Shown here: positions 34,218 through 43,085 of the stretch, in pieces
Numbering within the stretch: position 1 is the stretch's first letter
Layout: each line of letters begins with the position of its first letter
DNA from: Flavobacterium sp.
GTDB taxonomy: Bacteria > Bacteroidota > Bacteroidia > Flavobacteriales > Flavobacteriaceae
Assembly: GCA_018883065.1 (NCBI GenBank)
Contig: VEQT01000003.1
Coordinates: 1 to 64,000, forward strand
DNA: 64,000 nucleotides
Direction: 5' to 3'
The notes under the pieces: model-generated
Told to the model about the DNA's origin: nothing
Databases searched by the model: none
What the model saw: the letters and a program-made list of their open reading frames with translations, nothing else
Translations under genes and position numbers: made by a program

Positions 34218-35494
34218 TGACTCTTTCCCAACGCGACCAGCAACACAATTGGCATCCGTACACGCAACACAAAACGAGTTTGCCTGCGGTAGCAATTGTG
34301 AAAGGCGAGGGGGCTTTATTGTGGGACGAAGACGGCAAAGAGTACATTGACGCCATTGCGTCTTGGTGGGTAAACCCCTATGGACACAGCAACCGCTATT
34401 TGGCCGATGCCATTTACAAGCAACTCACCACTTTAGAACATGTGTTGTTTGGCGGTTTTACCCACGAACCAGCCGTGGTCTTGTCGGAGAAATTGATGCG
34501 TATTTTACCCTCAAATCAAGCCAAATTGTTTTACTCCGATAACGGATCAACGGCGGTAGAAGTAGCCATAAAAGTCGCCTTGCAATATCATTACAACCTA
34601 GGCAACGCGAAAACCAAAATTTTAGCCTTTGAAAATGCCTTTCACGGCGATACCTTTGCCGCGATGGCCGCTAGTGGCATTTCGTTTTTTACCGAAGCCT
34701 TTCAAGGATCACTGCTCGAAGTGGTACGCGTGCCTTTGCCCACAGCAGGAAATGAGGCACAGGCTTTGGCTATTTTTGAACAACAGGTACAAACGAGAGA
34801 CTTTGCTGCTTTTATTTTTGAACCCTTGGTACAAGGCGCTGCAGGAATGATTATGTATGAAGCCCATGTATTGGATCGTTATTTGAGTTTATGTAAAGAA
34901 CATCAATTGCTGACTATTGCCGATGAAGTCATGACGGGCTTTGGCAAAACCGGCCGAAATTTTGCCTGCGATTACCTCACCCAACAACCCGATATGCTGT
35001 GTTTGTCTAAAGCCTTAACCGGCGGAACCATACCCATGTCGATTACTACTTTTACCCAAGAACTTTTTGATGCGTTTTACAGTGACGACATCAGTAAAGC
35101 CTTGTTTCATGGACATACTTTTACAGCCAATCCAACTGGTTGTGCAGCTGCAATTGCTAGTTTGGAATTGTTAGAATCAGCCGAGATACAACAGCAAATA
35201 CAACAAATTAATCAACACCATTTGGCATTTCAGCAACGAATTGGAACTCATCCGCGTGTAAAAACTACCCGAGTTTTGGGCGTAATTTTTGCTTTAGAAA
35301 TCCAAACTAAAAATGATCAGGCCTATTATGGCCAATTACGCAACAACTTATATGCTTATTTTTTAGAAAATGGCGTTGTTTTGAGACCCGTTGGATCTAT
35401 CATTTATATCTTGCCGCCTTATATTATTACACCAGATCAGTTGCAAAAAATTTACCAAGTCATTGAAAATGCATTGGTTGAGGTGCAGGAGTAA
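34217..35494 (+). CDS. bioA: Adenosylmethionine-8-amino-7-oxononanoate aminotransferase
   Basis: BioA, a class III PLP aminotransferase that converts KAPA to DAPA with S-adenosylmethionine as amino donor. The 425-residue enzyme begins RDQQHNWHPYTQHKTS and has ASWWVNPYGHSN, FYSDNGSTAVEVA, FHGDTFAAM, the IADEVMTGFGKTGR PLP-binding segment, the Schiff-base lysine in LSKALTGG, and GHTFTANPTGCAA. Full length. Its ATG abuts the heptamer array that fills the gap after bioD. Confidence 0.97.
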   Translation: MTLSQRDQQHNWHPYTQHKTSLPAVAIVKGEGALLWDEDGKEYIDAIASWWVNPYGHSNRYLADAIYKQLTTLEHVLFGGFTHEPAVVLSEKLMRILPSNQAKLFYSDNGSTAVEVAIKVALQYHYNLGNAKTKILAFENAFHGDTFAAMAASGISFFTEAFQGSLLEVVRVPLPTAGNEAQALAIFEQQVQTRDFAAFIFEPLVQGAAGMIMYEAHVLDRYLSLCKEHQLLTIADEVMTGFGKTGRNFACDYLTQQPDMLCLSKALTGGTIPMSITTFTQELFDAFYSDDISKALFHGHTFTANPTGCAAAIASLELLESAEIQQQIQQINQHHLAFQQRIGTHPRVKTTRVLGVIFALEIQTKNDQAYYGQLRNNLYAYFLENGVVLRPVGSIIYILPPYIITPDQLQKIYQVIENALVEVQE

Positions 35495-35558
35495 GGTATT
35501 CTGATTTTTTTCTTCGGCGACGTCTAAAACTTTGCGACCTTTGCGCCAAATAATTCTC

Positions 35559-36716
35559 GTGCAAACACCTGTTTCCATTACCGCGCTCGCTTCAGTTTCT
35601 CCTTTGGGACATTGTCCGGAAGAGATTTGGCAAGCCTATCTTTTGCCCAGTCATCACCTTGACGTTGTGGTTTTGGGAAAACGAAAGGTGCATGCAGGAA
35701 TTATGGCTGTTGATACCCAAAACTGGGTCAATCGTTTGCGCGAAGAACAGGCACATTACCAATCATTAGATCCAACGGTAATCAATGCTATTGCGGTTGC
35801 ACGCGAAGCTGTTGTTCAAGCACAATGGAATAAAGATTCTTCGTTTGGTGTGAATTTTGGTTCATCCCGCGGCGCAACGACTTTATTCGAGCAGTATCAT
35901 GCCGATTTTTTACAAAATCAATCGGCTCATATACTGAGTTCACCCACTACTACCTTAGGAAATATTTCTTCTTGGATAGCCCAAGATTTACAAACCCAAG
36001 GTCCAGAACTTTCGCATTCCATTACCTGTTCAACTGGCTTTCATGCTCTATTAAATGGAATTGCTTGGTTGCGTGCTGGAATGGCCAATCAATTTTTAAT
36101 TGGAGCCAGTGAAGCCCCTCTCACCGAATTTACGGTGGCACAAATGCAGGCCATGAAAATATACGCCCGCGAAAATCAGGATTTCCCGTGCCGTGCGATG
36201 GATTTAGTCAAAACAACCAACTCAATGGTTTTGGGCGAAGGTGCAGTGGCTTGTTGTTTGGAGTTAGGAATAAAATCAAATGCCTTGGCAAGGATTGAAG
36301 GAATTGGATATGCAACTGAAAAATTGGAACACAATGTTTCCATCACTGCAGAAGCCGATTGTTTTCAAAAATCCATGCAAATGGCCATGCAAGGGCATGA
36401 TCCCGATTCGATTGATGTTATTGTTCTACATGCACCTGGAACCCTAAAAGGCGACAGTGCCGAATACAAAGCCATACAAAAAGTATTTGGTAAAACTTTG
36501 CCTTTGCTTACCTCAAATAAGTGGAAAATTGGCCACAGCTTGGGCGCATCGGGCTTACTCAGTTTGGAGTTGGCTGTAATGATGATACAACAACAAGTGT
36601 TTATTTCAGTGCCTTATTTGCCGGCAAACCCTGTGCAGAAACCGTTGCAAAAAATCTTAATTAATTCGGTGGGTTTTGGAGGCAATGCCGTGAGTGTTTT
36701 GGTGAGTAAACCTTAG
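35559..36716 (+). CDS. Beta-ketoacyl synthase (FabF-like) in the biotin cluster
   Basis: A thiolase-fold condensing enzyme of about 385 residues. The Cys-His-His triad is visible: Cys in SITCSTGFHAL, His in LHAPGTLKGDSAEY, and His in KIGHSLGASG. The usual NAHGTSTP motif reads LHAPGTLK, with the catalytic His at the same distance from the following Asp. GTG 35559 is preferred; a TTG at 35532 would read through a promoter-like ACCTTTGCG run. It follows bioA by 64 bases and ends head-on with recX, their stop codons interlocking. The position implies a role in making the pimeloyl chain, but this is inference; it could also be an ordinary fatty-acid or polyketide-type synthase. Confidence 0.78.
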   Translation: MQTPVSITALASVSPLGHCPEEIWQAYLLPSHHLDVVVLGKRKVHAGIMAVDTQNWVNRLREEQAHYQSLDPTVINAIAVAREAVVQAQWNKDSSFGVNFGSSRGATTLFEQYHADFLQNQSAHILSSPTTTLGNISSWIAQDLQTQGPELSHSITCSTGFHALLNGIAWLRAGMANQFLIGASEAPLTEFTVAQMQAMKIYARENQDFPCRAMDLVKTTNSMVLGEGAVACCLELGIKSNALARIEGIGYATEKLEHNVSITAEADCFQKSMQMAMQGHDPDSIDVIVLHAPGTLKGDSAEYKAIQKVFGKTLPLLTSNKWKIGHSLGASGLLSLELAVMMIQQQVFISVPYLPANPVQKPLQKILINSVGFGGNAVSVLVSKP

Positions 36717-37192
36717 TTTTTCTTTTCTAATTCGATTGCTTTTTCGTAAATCCAATCGCTTTCCCAACCTTTTCGCAAGAAATAATCACAAAATTTTTTT
36801 CGTTTTTTTAAACTGTTTTTTTCAGCCAAAGCATCCCAGAAATGCTGGGTAATTTGCTCAAAGGTAAATGTGTATTCGTGCTCGGGAATTTCTTTAAGGC
36901 CTTTATTTATTAGGTAAATTGATATTTTTCGTAGTTTCAACTCTTGGCTAATTCGGTTTTTTCCCCATTTTTTTTGATGAAACTTACTAATAGCAAACAA
37001 ACAGGCAAACCGTTCTTCGTTCAAGTAATTTTGGGCAATTAAGTGCGCAATGGCTTCGGCAATTTCATGAGCGCTCAGTTTGTAGCTATATAGTTTGGCT
37101 TCAACCTCTTGGTGGCACCGTTCTTGGTAGGCACAAAAATGCTCAATTTTTCGGAGCGCATCTTTGTATGAAATAGGAGCATTTGAATCCAA
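36713..37192 (-). CDS. recX: Regulatory protein RecX
   Basis: RecX binds RecA filaments and limits recombination. The 159-residue protein is mostly helical, with the family pattern of three-helix repeats: ALRKIEHFCAYQERCHQEV, IAHLIAQNYLNEERFACLF, and KKWGKNRISQELKLRKIS. The start is TTG at 37192, since no in-frame ATG or GTG occurs before the upstream stop codon. The gene ends head-on with the ketosynthase gene, the two stop codons sharing TTAG at 36713-36716. Confidence 0.88.
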   Translation of the reverse strand: MDSNAPISYKDALRKIEHFCAYQERCHQEVEAKLYSYKLSAHEIAEAIAHLIAQNYLNEERFACLFAISKFHQKKWGKNRISQELKLRKISIYLINKGLKEIPEHEYTFTFEQITQHFWDALAEKNSLKKRKKFCDYFLRKGWESDWIYEKAIELEKKN

Positions 37193-37234
37193 ATTGGCTT
37201 GGGGATTTATTTATAATTAACTCGGTTAAAATTA

Positions 37235-37264
37235 TTGAATTTCTGCAAAATAGCGTTATTTTTG
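37235..37264 (+). promoter_or_regulatory. Promoter of the first giant T9SS gene (TTG-N19-TATTTTTG)
   Basis: TTG at 37235-37237, 19 bases, then TATTTTTG at 37257-37264. The ATG lies 44 bases downstream, which supports the start at 37309. Confidence 0.7.
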
Positions 37265-37308
37265 TTGGCCCCAATTCGATTAACACAAAGACACCCAAAT
37301 TCGTGTAC

Positions 37309-40300
37309 ATGAAACGCAAAATTGCACTCGTTTTTTTGTTGATGGGCTTTTCTCCCATGCTTACGGCCCAATTGTTACAGTGGAATACTTATGGGAATAC
37401 CGGAACGGAACTCACCGAGCCAAGTGTTTTTAACAATCCCAACATTTCAACTTCCGATCTTACCTTTGGAGCTGGAATCACACCTCTTGGAAATGGACTT
37501 CGTTTTGGCGGCACCAGTTGGTTTGATACCGGAAATACAGCAGCAGGAAATACATTAGCTGAGGCAGTAGCCGGAAACAACTTTATTCAATTTGTTGTTA
37601 CACCCAATTTTAATTTTGCTTTTACTCCCACCTCGTTTGTATTTAGTTGGGGTCGATCCGGAACCGGGCCTGTTAATGTGGCGTTGCGTTCATCGGTTGA
37701 TGGTTTTGCCAGCAATTTAGGGGTAGTAACGGGACTTACTTCCTTGAGTAACGGAAACACAATCGTCATTACAGGTATAACCAATATCAGTACAGCAACT
37801 ACTTTTCGACTCTATGGTTACGGTGGTACAGGTACAGGAGGTACAGGAGGATTTGATATGGCCAACACAACTCCAGCACCGGGAATTGTGAATGTGCAAT
37901 TAAACGGTACTACCCAAAGTTTAGGCCCGGTTTCAATTGCCTCTGGCGATTGGAATGTGGCGAGTACTTGGTCAACCAATGCAGTGCCAACCGCAACTGA
38001 CAATGTGATTATTTCGTTGGGACACACGGTATACACCAACTCAGCCTTAACACGAACTGGAACAACTCGTGTTTATGGCGCCTTTGAATTGCGCAATGGA
38101 GGATTTGCCTCAGGTACCGATTTTACGTACATGAATACTACGGCGGCTTTGAATTTTAATACATCAACCGTCTATGGTGTGGCCAACACACACGTCTATT
38201 GGCCAGCAACCAATGGGCCTAATAATGTAGCGGTACTTGCAGGTGGGATAAATATGACTTCGACTAATCGAACCGTTGGAGGAAACTTTTCTACAGCGGC
38301 AGGTGTTACGCTCACAACTTCTACGCTTTTACTTAATGGTGTTTGCCGAATAGATAGCGGTGGATTTTTCAATTCTGCTCCAGTATATGGAGCGGCTTCA
38401 ACACTTGTCTACAACTCATCGGGCACCTATGGCCGTGGATTTGAGTGGAGCGCATTAGGAGTTGGAACCATCGGCACCACACCCGGATACCCCAATGCGG
38501 TACAAATTAGCAACAATACAACTTTAAATTACATCAATGGCGCGGCAACGGGTGCAGTGGGTATAAAAGCCATAGCAACCAACTTAATTGTTGATGCCGG
38601 ATCAGCCTTGCACATGAATTTTGGGGCCGTTTCGGCTGGAGGCGCACTAATACTTGGTGGAAACTTGAGCAATGCGGGAACGCTTACTTTGGGAGAGGCC
38701 AATGGAGATGACTTGAAAATAGCAGGGAATTTTAGTAATACAGGCACCTTTAATGGCAATAACCGGGCGGTATTTTTTACTAAAAATGGCACCCAGACCG
38801 TTTCGTCGAGTAGTGCTCTAACTATACCTTACGTAGTTTTTCAGCCCAGTGTTGGAAATACCATTGTGCAATTGCTAAACAGTGTAACCGTATCGGCGCC
38901 TTTAGGTGGTAACGCCATTAGCTTTAGTGCTACAGCTGATAGTTTTGACATCAACGGGAATTCACTCACCATTGGCACAACTGGAATAGCCAATGTAATT
39001 GCTGGTACAGGAACGTTTCGTGGTAGTACAACTTCCAATCTTACACTCCTGGGTACGGGAAGCATCGGTACGTTAAAATTTTTCACCACAACACCATTTC
39101 CAAATTTAGCATCCCTCACCATAAACAGAACTGCTGGAATGATTTCTGCCGTAATGGGTTCAACCCTAACGATTAATTCCGCTTTAGTTTTGACAAATGG
39201 AATTTTGGATGTGGGAAATAATATTTTGGCGATTGGACAAAACGCAACCATAATTGGTGGATCTTCCACCAATTTTATCATCGCCGATAGTTCAGCGCCT
39301 ACCCCATTGGCTTCGGTTCGAAAATTTGTAAATGCGCCCGGAACTTATACTTTCCCAATTGGTGACAACGCAGCCTCAGCCGATGGAATGCAATATACCC
39401 CGGTTTCCGTAACCCTAAATGGCGGAACCTATTCAGGAACTGGTTTTGTTTCTTTTTCAGTTAACGACATCAAAGACCCTGCACTTGATGCCTCTACTGA
39501 TTTCATCACACGCTACTGGGAAATGAAACGCTCACTTACTAATTTAAATCCAACTAGCTACCAAATTAACAGCACGTATTACCCAACAGATGTGGTTGGA
39601 AACGAATTGCTGTGTTTGTCCAATCAATGGAGTGGTAGCTTATGGTACAACAACGGAGTGACTTCTGCAGCCAATACACTAACTATAGATTGCACCCAAT
39701 TGGTAGCAACAACTCGAGTAACCAAAGGCTACCGCGATCCCGAAATAAATGTTACCCAAGGCGCCACCAATTATTTAAACGCTTCAACCTATACCTTTGC
39801 CAACACGAGTTTAGGGAATTTTACCGATGTGGTGTTTACTGTACAAAATTTAGGGCAACAAAATTTGAACCTAACGGCGGCAACACTCATAGGCGCTGCA
39901 GAATATTCAATTCTTTCGGTTTATAGCAGCCCCGTTTTGGGCCCAACAGGTACCACTACTTTTACCATTCGATTTTATCCGCTCACAGCGGGAACTTTTA
40001 CAGCTTCTATAAGCATACCAAACAATGATGCCTCAGGAGCAGAAAATCCCTATGTGATTAATTTTTCTGGAATTGGTTTTTGCGCAGCTGAAACGCTGAC
40101 TGCTTCGCCTTCATCTGGACCGGTTGGAACCGAGGTTACCTTAACCAATTCGGCTGCATTTTTGCCAAGTATTAGTGCTGCAGTTAATACATTGTCGGCA
40201 ACAATTTTACCCGTTTCTGCGGCTCAAATTAAAATAACGATACCACCTTTAGCGGTTTCTGGAGCCGTTGTGATTACTAATTCACTAGGCTGTTCGGTCT

Positions 40301-42939
40301 CTACACCCTTTACGGTGATTGATTTTAACGCAAGTAGTTGCCAAGGCAATCTCGTCGCTCCCGAATTATTCATAAGCGAAGTAACCGACGCTACTTCGGG
40401 TGGCCTCTCATATATTGAACTTTATAACGGAACAGGCGCCACAGTAAACTTGGCCAACTACAGCATTAAGACTGCCAGTAATGGAGCAGCGTATTCAAGT
40501 ACACTTGCCTTGTCCAATATTAATTTGGCCAACGGAAGTACGTTTGTAGTTTCGATCGGAAGCGACGGGTCTTGCACAACACCTGGTGGTGATGGCTCAC
40601 TTGCCAATCAGACGGGATCAATTTCTGGTGGGATCAATTTTGATGTAAACGGAAACGACCATATTGGCTTGTTTAAGAATGCAAATTTAATCGATTCCTT
40701 TGGGGTTTATGGTTCAAACAATTGGGCCGACGGCTTAGGATTAGGTGATCGTGGAGCCACTTTTCGCAGAAAACCTACAGGCACATTACCCTCCGTTTTG
40801 TATATTGGAACAGATTGGAATGTAATTAATTGGGTAGGAACAGGCGCGGCTTCCTGCAGCACCAACGATTATACTAACATTGGCTTGTACTCGTTTTCTT
40901 CGACCAATTTACCGCCTGTAATTACGTCACAGCCTACCTATACACCCACTTGTAAATCGGCTAGCATTAGTGTGGTTGCAACTGAAGGATATAACGAGCC
41001 CGGAGATTTGCAAGAACTGGCTTATCAATGGTATGCAGTGGCACCCAATGCAACTACTTGGACGGCCTTAACCAATGTGGGAATTTATAACGGAGCAAAC
41101 GCTGCAACCCTCACATTAAGTGACGTGAGTGGAGTTGACGGATACCAATATTATTGTCAAGTACGCGAAAATTCAGCCACTTGTTATATCGCTTCCAATG
41201 CGGTAAAAGTCACAGCAACCTCGGCCGTAACTTGGGACGGGGTATCCTGGTCACCAACCGTGCCCACAATTACAAGAGCAGCAATTTTGGCAGGAAATTA
41301 TAACACAACAACCCATGGCAATATCGATGCGTGCAGTCTTACAATCAATTCAGGAGTAACGGCAGTAATTTCAACCAATACTTATTTCAATATTCAAAAT
41401 GACCTCACTGTGCAAACAAACGCCCTCTTGCAGCTTGCAGACAGTGGCTCATTGGTGATGATAGAAAACGCGGGACTGGTAACCAACAACGGAACAATTC
41501 AAGTATCTCGTAACACATCTGCTTTTGATAAATTTGATTACACCTATTGGTCATCACCAATAACTACAGCCAATATGGGAAGCACTTTCCCCAATTGGCG
41601 AACTGATTATTCGTTTGGTTTTACAACGGCCAATTTCTCGGATACCCAAACCATAAATAATTTGGGCGTAGTTACGGCCAATGTGCCCGACGGATTTGAT
41701 GACGCTGCTCCTTTTGCATGGACCTTTGCAGGAACTGCAGCCACACTTATGCCCGGAAAAGGGTATGCCGTAATGATGCCTACTACTCAAGCATCCTATC
41801 CAGCCGCTCCTATTTCAGTTACTTTTACTGGAACGGTGAATACCGGAACGATTTTAACGCCACTAAGCTTGAGCGCTAATACAGCAGATGCGACAGACGA
41901 CTATAATTTAATAGGGAATCCCTATCCTTCATCAATTGACGCTAATGCATTTATTGATGCCAATCCAAACATTAGCGGCTCCTTGTATTTTTGGACACAT
42001 GTAGGCGCCATTTCGGTTTCAAATCCGGGTCCAGATGCCCAAAATTTTATTTCGGATGATTATGCCGTATACAACAAAACAGGCGGTACCCGCACCAGTT
42101 ACACCGGCAGCGCTTTGCCAAATGGAAAAATTGGCACGGGACAAGCGTTCATGGTTGAAGCTGTAACTGCAACTAACGTTCAGTTTACCAACAGCATGCG
42201 CAATAAAACCTACTCCAATAGTCAGTTTTTTAGATTTTCTGCAGCTACCGAAACACCCGAGCAATTAAATAGAGATCGTTTTTGGCTCAACCTAAAAAAC
42301 ACCGACGGCATGTTTAGTCAATTGCTTGTTGGTTATATCGAGGGCGCTACTGCCGCTGAAGACCGAGCTTTTGATGCCTTGGTTGCCAAAACCAAAAATT
42401 ACCTCAGTTTTTATTCTCTAATTGACGATAAAAATTACCGCATTCAAGCGCGGCCTTTGTTTTCTGCAAACGACCAAGTGCCTTTGGGTTATTTTGCAGC
42501 TGTTTCAGGTCTTTTTACTATCGAAATAGACGCTGCAGAAGGACTGTTTAACCAACAAAACCAACCCATTTATTTAGAAGATCGACTACTGAATACAACT
42601 CATAATCTGACCCAATCAGCTTATACATTTACCACTAATTCAGGCACTTTTAACGACCGATTTGTACTGCGTTATTCAACTGATTTGACATCCAATCCAT
42701 TTGAATCAACTGCACAATTTGTTCACGTATATGGACATGAAAATCAGATTCAAATTCACGCAATTCAAGACCAAATCGAGCATGTTGTTGTGTATGATTT
42801 GTTAGGCAGGATTTTATATAACTACTCAGGAATCACTGCTGCAGAACATTCGTTTCACGTTCCATTTAGCCAGGCAGTTGTATTGGTACAAGTAAAACTT
42901 AAATCGGGGAACGTATTCACCCAAAAAGTTGCTTTATAA
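37309..42939 (+). CDS. Giant T9SS-exported multidomain surface protein (sorting signal type C)
   Basis: An 1876-residue secreted protein. A signal peptide (1-20, MLTA before Gln) starts at ATG 37309. The body is beta-rich and Asn/Thr-rich. A choice-of-anchor-D-like module begins DPEINVTQGATNYL (about residue 810). A lamin-tail domain follows (about 1015-1180, LFISEVTDATSGGLSYIELY), then an Ig-like region from PPVITSQPTYTPTC. Residues about 1305-1876 are shared with the next gene: DFTYWSSP-like DYTYWSSPI, LIGNPYPSSIDANAF, RFWLNLKNTDGMFSQLLVGY, and a C-terminus like the long T9SS type C sorting signal (VVYDLLGRILYNY to FTQKVAL). It probably acts as an adhesin or structural surface protein; no catalytic motif was recognised. 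Confidence 0.82.
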   Translation: MKRKIALVFLLMGFSPMLTAQLLQWNTYGNTGTELTEPSVFNNPNISTSDLTFGAGITPLGNGLRFGGTSWFDTGNTAAGNTLAEAVAGNNFIQFVVTPNFNFAFTPTSFVFSWGRSGTGPVNVALRSSVDGFASNLGVVTGLTSLSNGNTIVITGITNISTATTFRLYGYGGTGTGGTGGFDMANTTPAPGIVNVQLNGTTQSLGPVSIASGDWNVASTWSTNAVPTATDNVIISLGHTVYTNSALTRTGTTRVYGAFELRNGGFASGTDFTYMNTTAALNFNTSTVYGVANTHVYWPATNGPNNVAVLAGGINMTSTNRTVGGNFSTAAGVTLTTSTLLLNGVCRIDSGGFFNSAPVYGAASTLVYNSSGTYGRGFEWSALGVGTIGTTPGYPNAVQISNNTTLNYINGAATGAVGIKAIATNLIVDAGSALHMNFGAVSAGGALILGGNLSNAGTLTLGEANGDDLKIAGNFSNTGTFNGNNRAVFFTKNGTQTVSSSSALTIPYVVFQPSVGNTIVQLLNSVTVSAPLGGNAISFSATADSFDINGNSLTIGTTGIANVIAGTGTFRGSTTSNLTLLGTGSIGTLKFFTTTPFPNLASLTINRTAGMISAVMGSTLTINSALVLTNGILDVGNNILAIGQNATIIGGSSTNFIIADSSAPTPLASVRKFVNAPGTYTFPIGDNAASADGMQYTPVSVTLNGGTYSGTGFVSFSVNDIKDPALDASTDFITRYWEMKRSLTNLNPTSYQINSTYYPTDVVGNELLCLSNQWSGSLWYNNGVTSAANTLTIDCTQLVATTRVTKGYRDPEINVTQGATNYLNASTYTFANTSLGNFTDVVFTVQNLGQQNLNLTAATLIGAAEYSILSVYSSPVLGPTGTTTFTIRFYPLTAGTFTASISIPNNDASGAENPYVINFSGIGFCAAETLTASPSSGPVGTEVTLTNSAAFLPSISAAVNTLSATILPVSAAQIKITIPPLAVSGAVVITNSLGCSVSTPFTVIDFNASSCQGNLVAPELFISEVTDATSGGLSYIELYNGTGATVNLANYSIKTASNGAAYSSTLALSNINLANGSTFVVSIGSDGSCTTPGGDGSLANQTGSISGGINFDVNGNDHIGLFKNANLIDSFGVYGSNNWADGLGLGDRGATFRRKPTGTLPSVLYIGTDWNVINWVGTGAASCSTNDYTNIGLYSFSSTNLPPVITSQPTYTPTCKSASISVVATEGYNEPGDLQELAYQWYAVAPNATTWTALTNVGIYNGANAATLTLSDVSGVDGYQYYCQVRENSATCYIASNAVKVTATSAVTWDGVSWSPTVPTITRAAILAGNYNTTTHGNIDACSLTINSGVTAVISTNTYFNIQNDLTVQTNALLQLADSGSLVMIENAGLVTNNGTIQVSRNTSAFDKFDYTYWSSPITTANMGSTFPNWRTDYSFGFTTANFSDTQTINNLGVVTANVPDGFDDAAPFAWTFAGTAATLMPGKGYAVMMPTTQASYPAAPISVTFTGTVNTGTILTPLSLSANTADATDDYNLIGNPYPSSIDANAFIDANPNISGSLYFWTHVGAISVSNPGPDAQNFISDDYAVYNKTGGTRTSYTGSALPNGKIGTGQAFMVEAVTATNVQFTNSMRNKTYSNSQFFRFSAATETPEQLNRDRFWLNLKNTDGMFSQLLVGYIEGATAAEDRAFDALVAKTKNYLSFYSLIDDKNYRIQARPLFSANDQVPLGYFAAVSGLFTIEIDAAEGLFNQQNQPIYLEDRLLNTTHNLTQSAYTFTTNSGTFNDRFVLRYSTDLTSNPFESTAQFVHVYGHENQIQIHAIQDQIEHVVVYDLLGRILYNYSGITAAEHSFHVPFSQAVVLVQVKLKSGNVFTQKVAL

Positions 42940-42977
42940 AAATCGATAAGTAGAGCTTGTAGTTCATCGATTTTTTT
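42938..42977 (+). terminator. Probable terminator between the two giant T9SS genes
   Basis: The stem AAAAATCGAT/ATCGATTTTT (42938-42947 with 42966-42975) has an 18-base loop and a T-run. The large loop and AT-rich stem make it weaker than the other terminators here. Confidence 0.6.
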
Positions 42978-43007
42978 GTTTTCTCATCGATTTGAAATTG
43001 AAGCTAA

Positions 43008-43037
43008 TTGGCTGTATTTGTTTTCTTTGTATGTTTG
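43008..43037 (+). promoter_or_regulatory. Promoter of the second giant T9SS gene (TTG-N19-TATGTTTG)
   Basis: TTG at 43008-43010, 19 bases, then TATGTTTG at 43030-43037, giving an mRNA leader of about 40 bases before ATG 43086. The second giant gene is therefore probably transcribed on its own. Confidence 0.7.
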
Positions 43038-43085
43038 TGAAACTGTAGCCTATGCAGATTTAAATTTAACAACATACGAATATCC

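Noticed and set aside
34081-34350. 89-residue open frame spanning the bioD end, the spacer and the bioA start
   Set aside because: It is open only because the AATCAAC-type heptamer cycle has no stop codons; the peptide is the repeat itself.
35520-35556. Another tandem repeat (ACTTTGCG ACCTTTGCG) before the ketosynthase
   Set aside because: Only two imperfect copies with 8-9 base spacing; it may be part of a promoter and cannot be told from chance.
38841-39281. 146-residue open frame on the minus strand
   Set aside because: Shadow of the low-complexity coding sequence of the giant T9SS gene.
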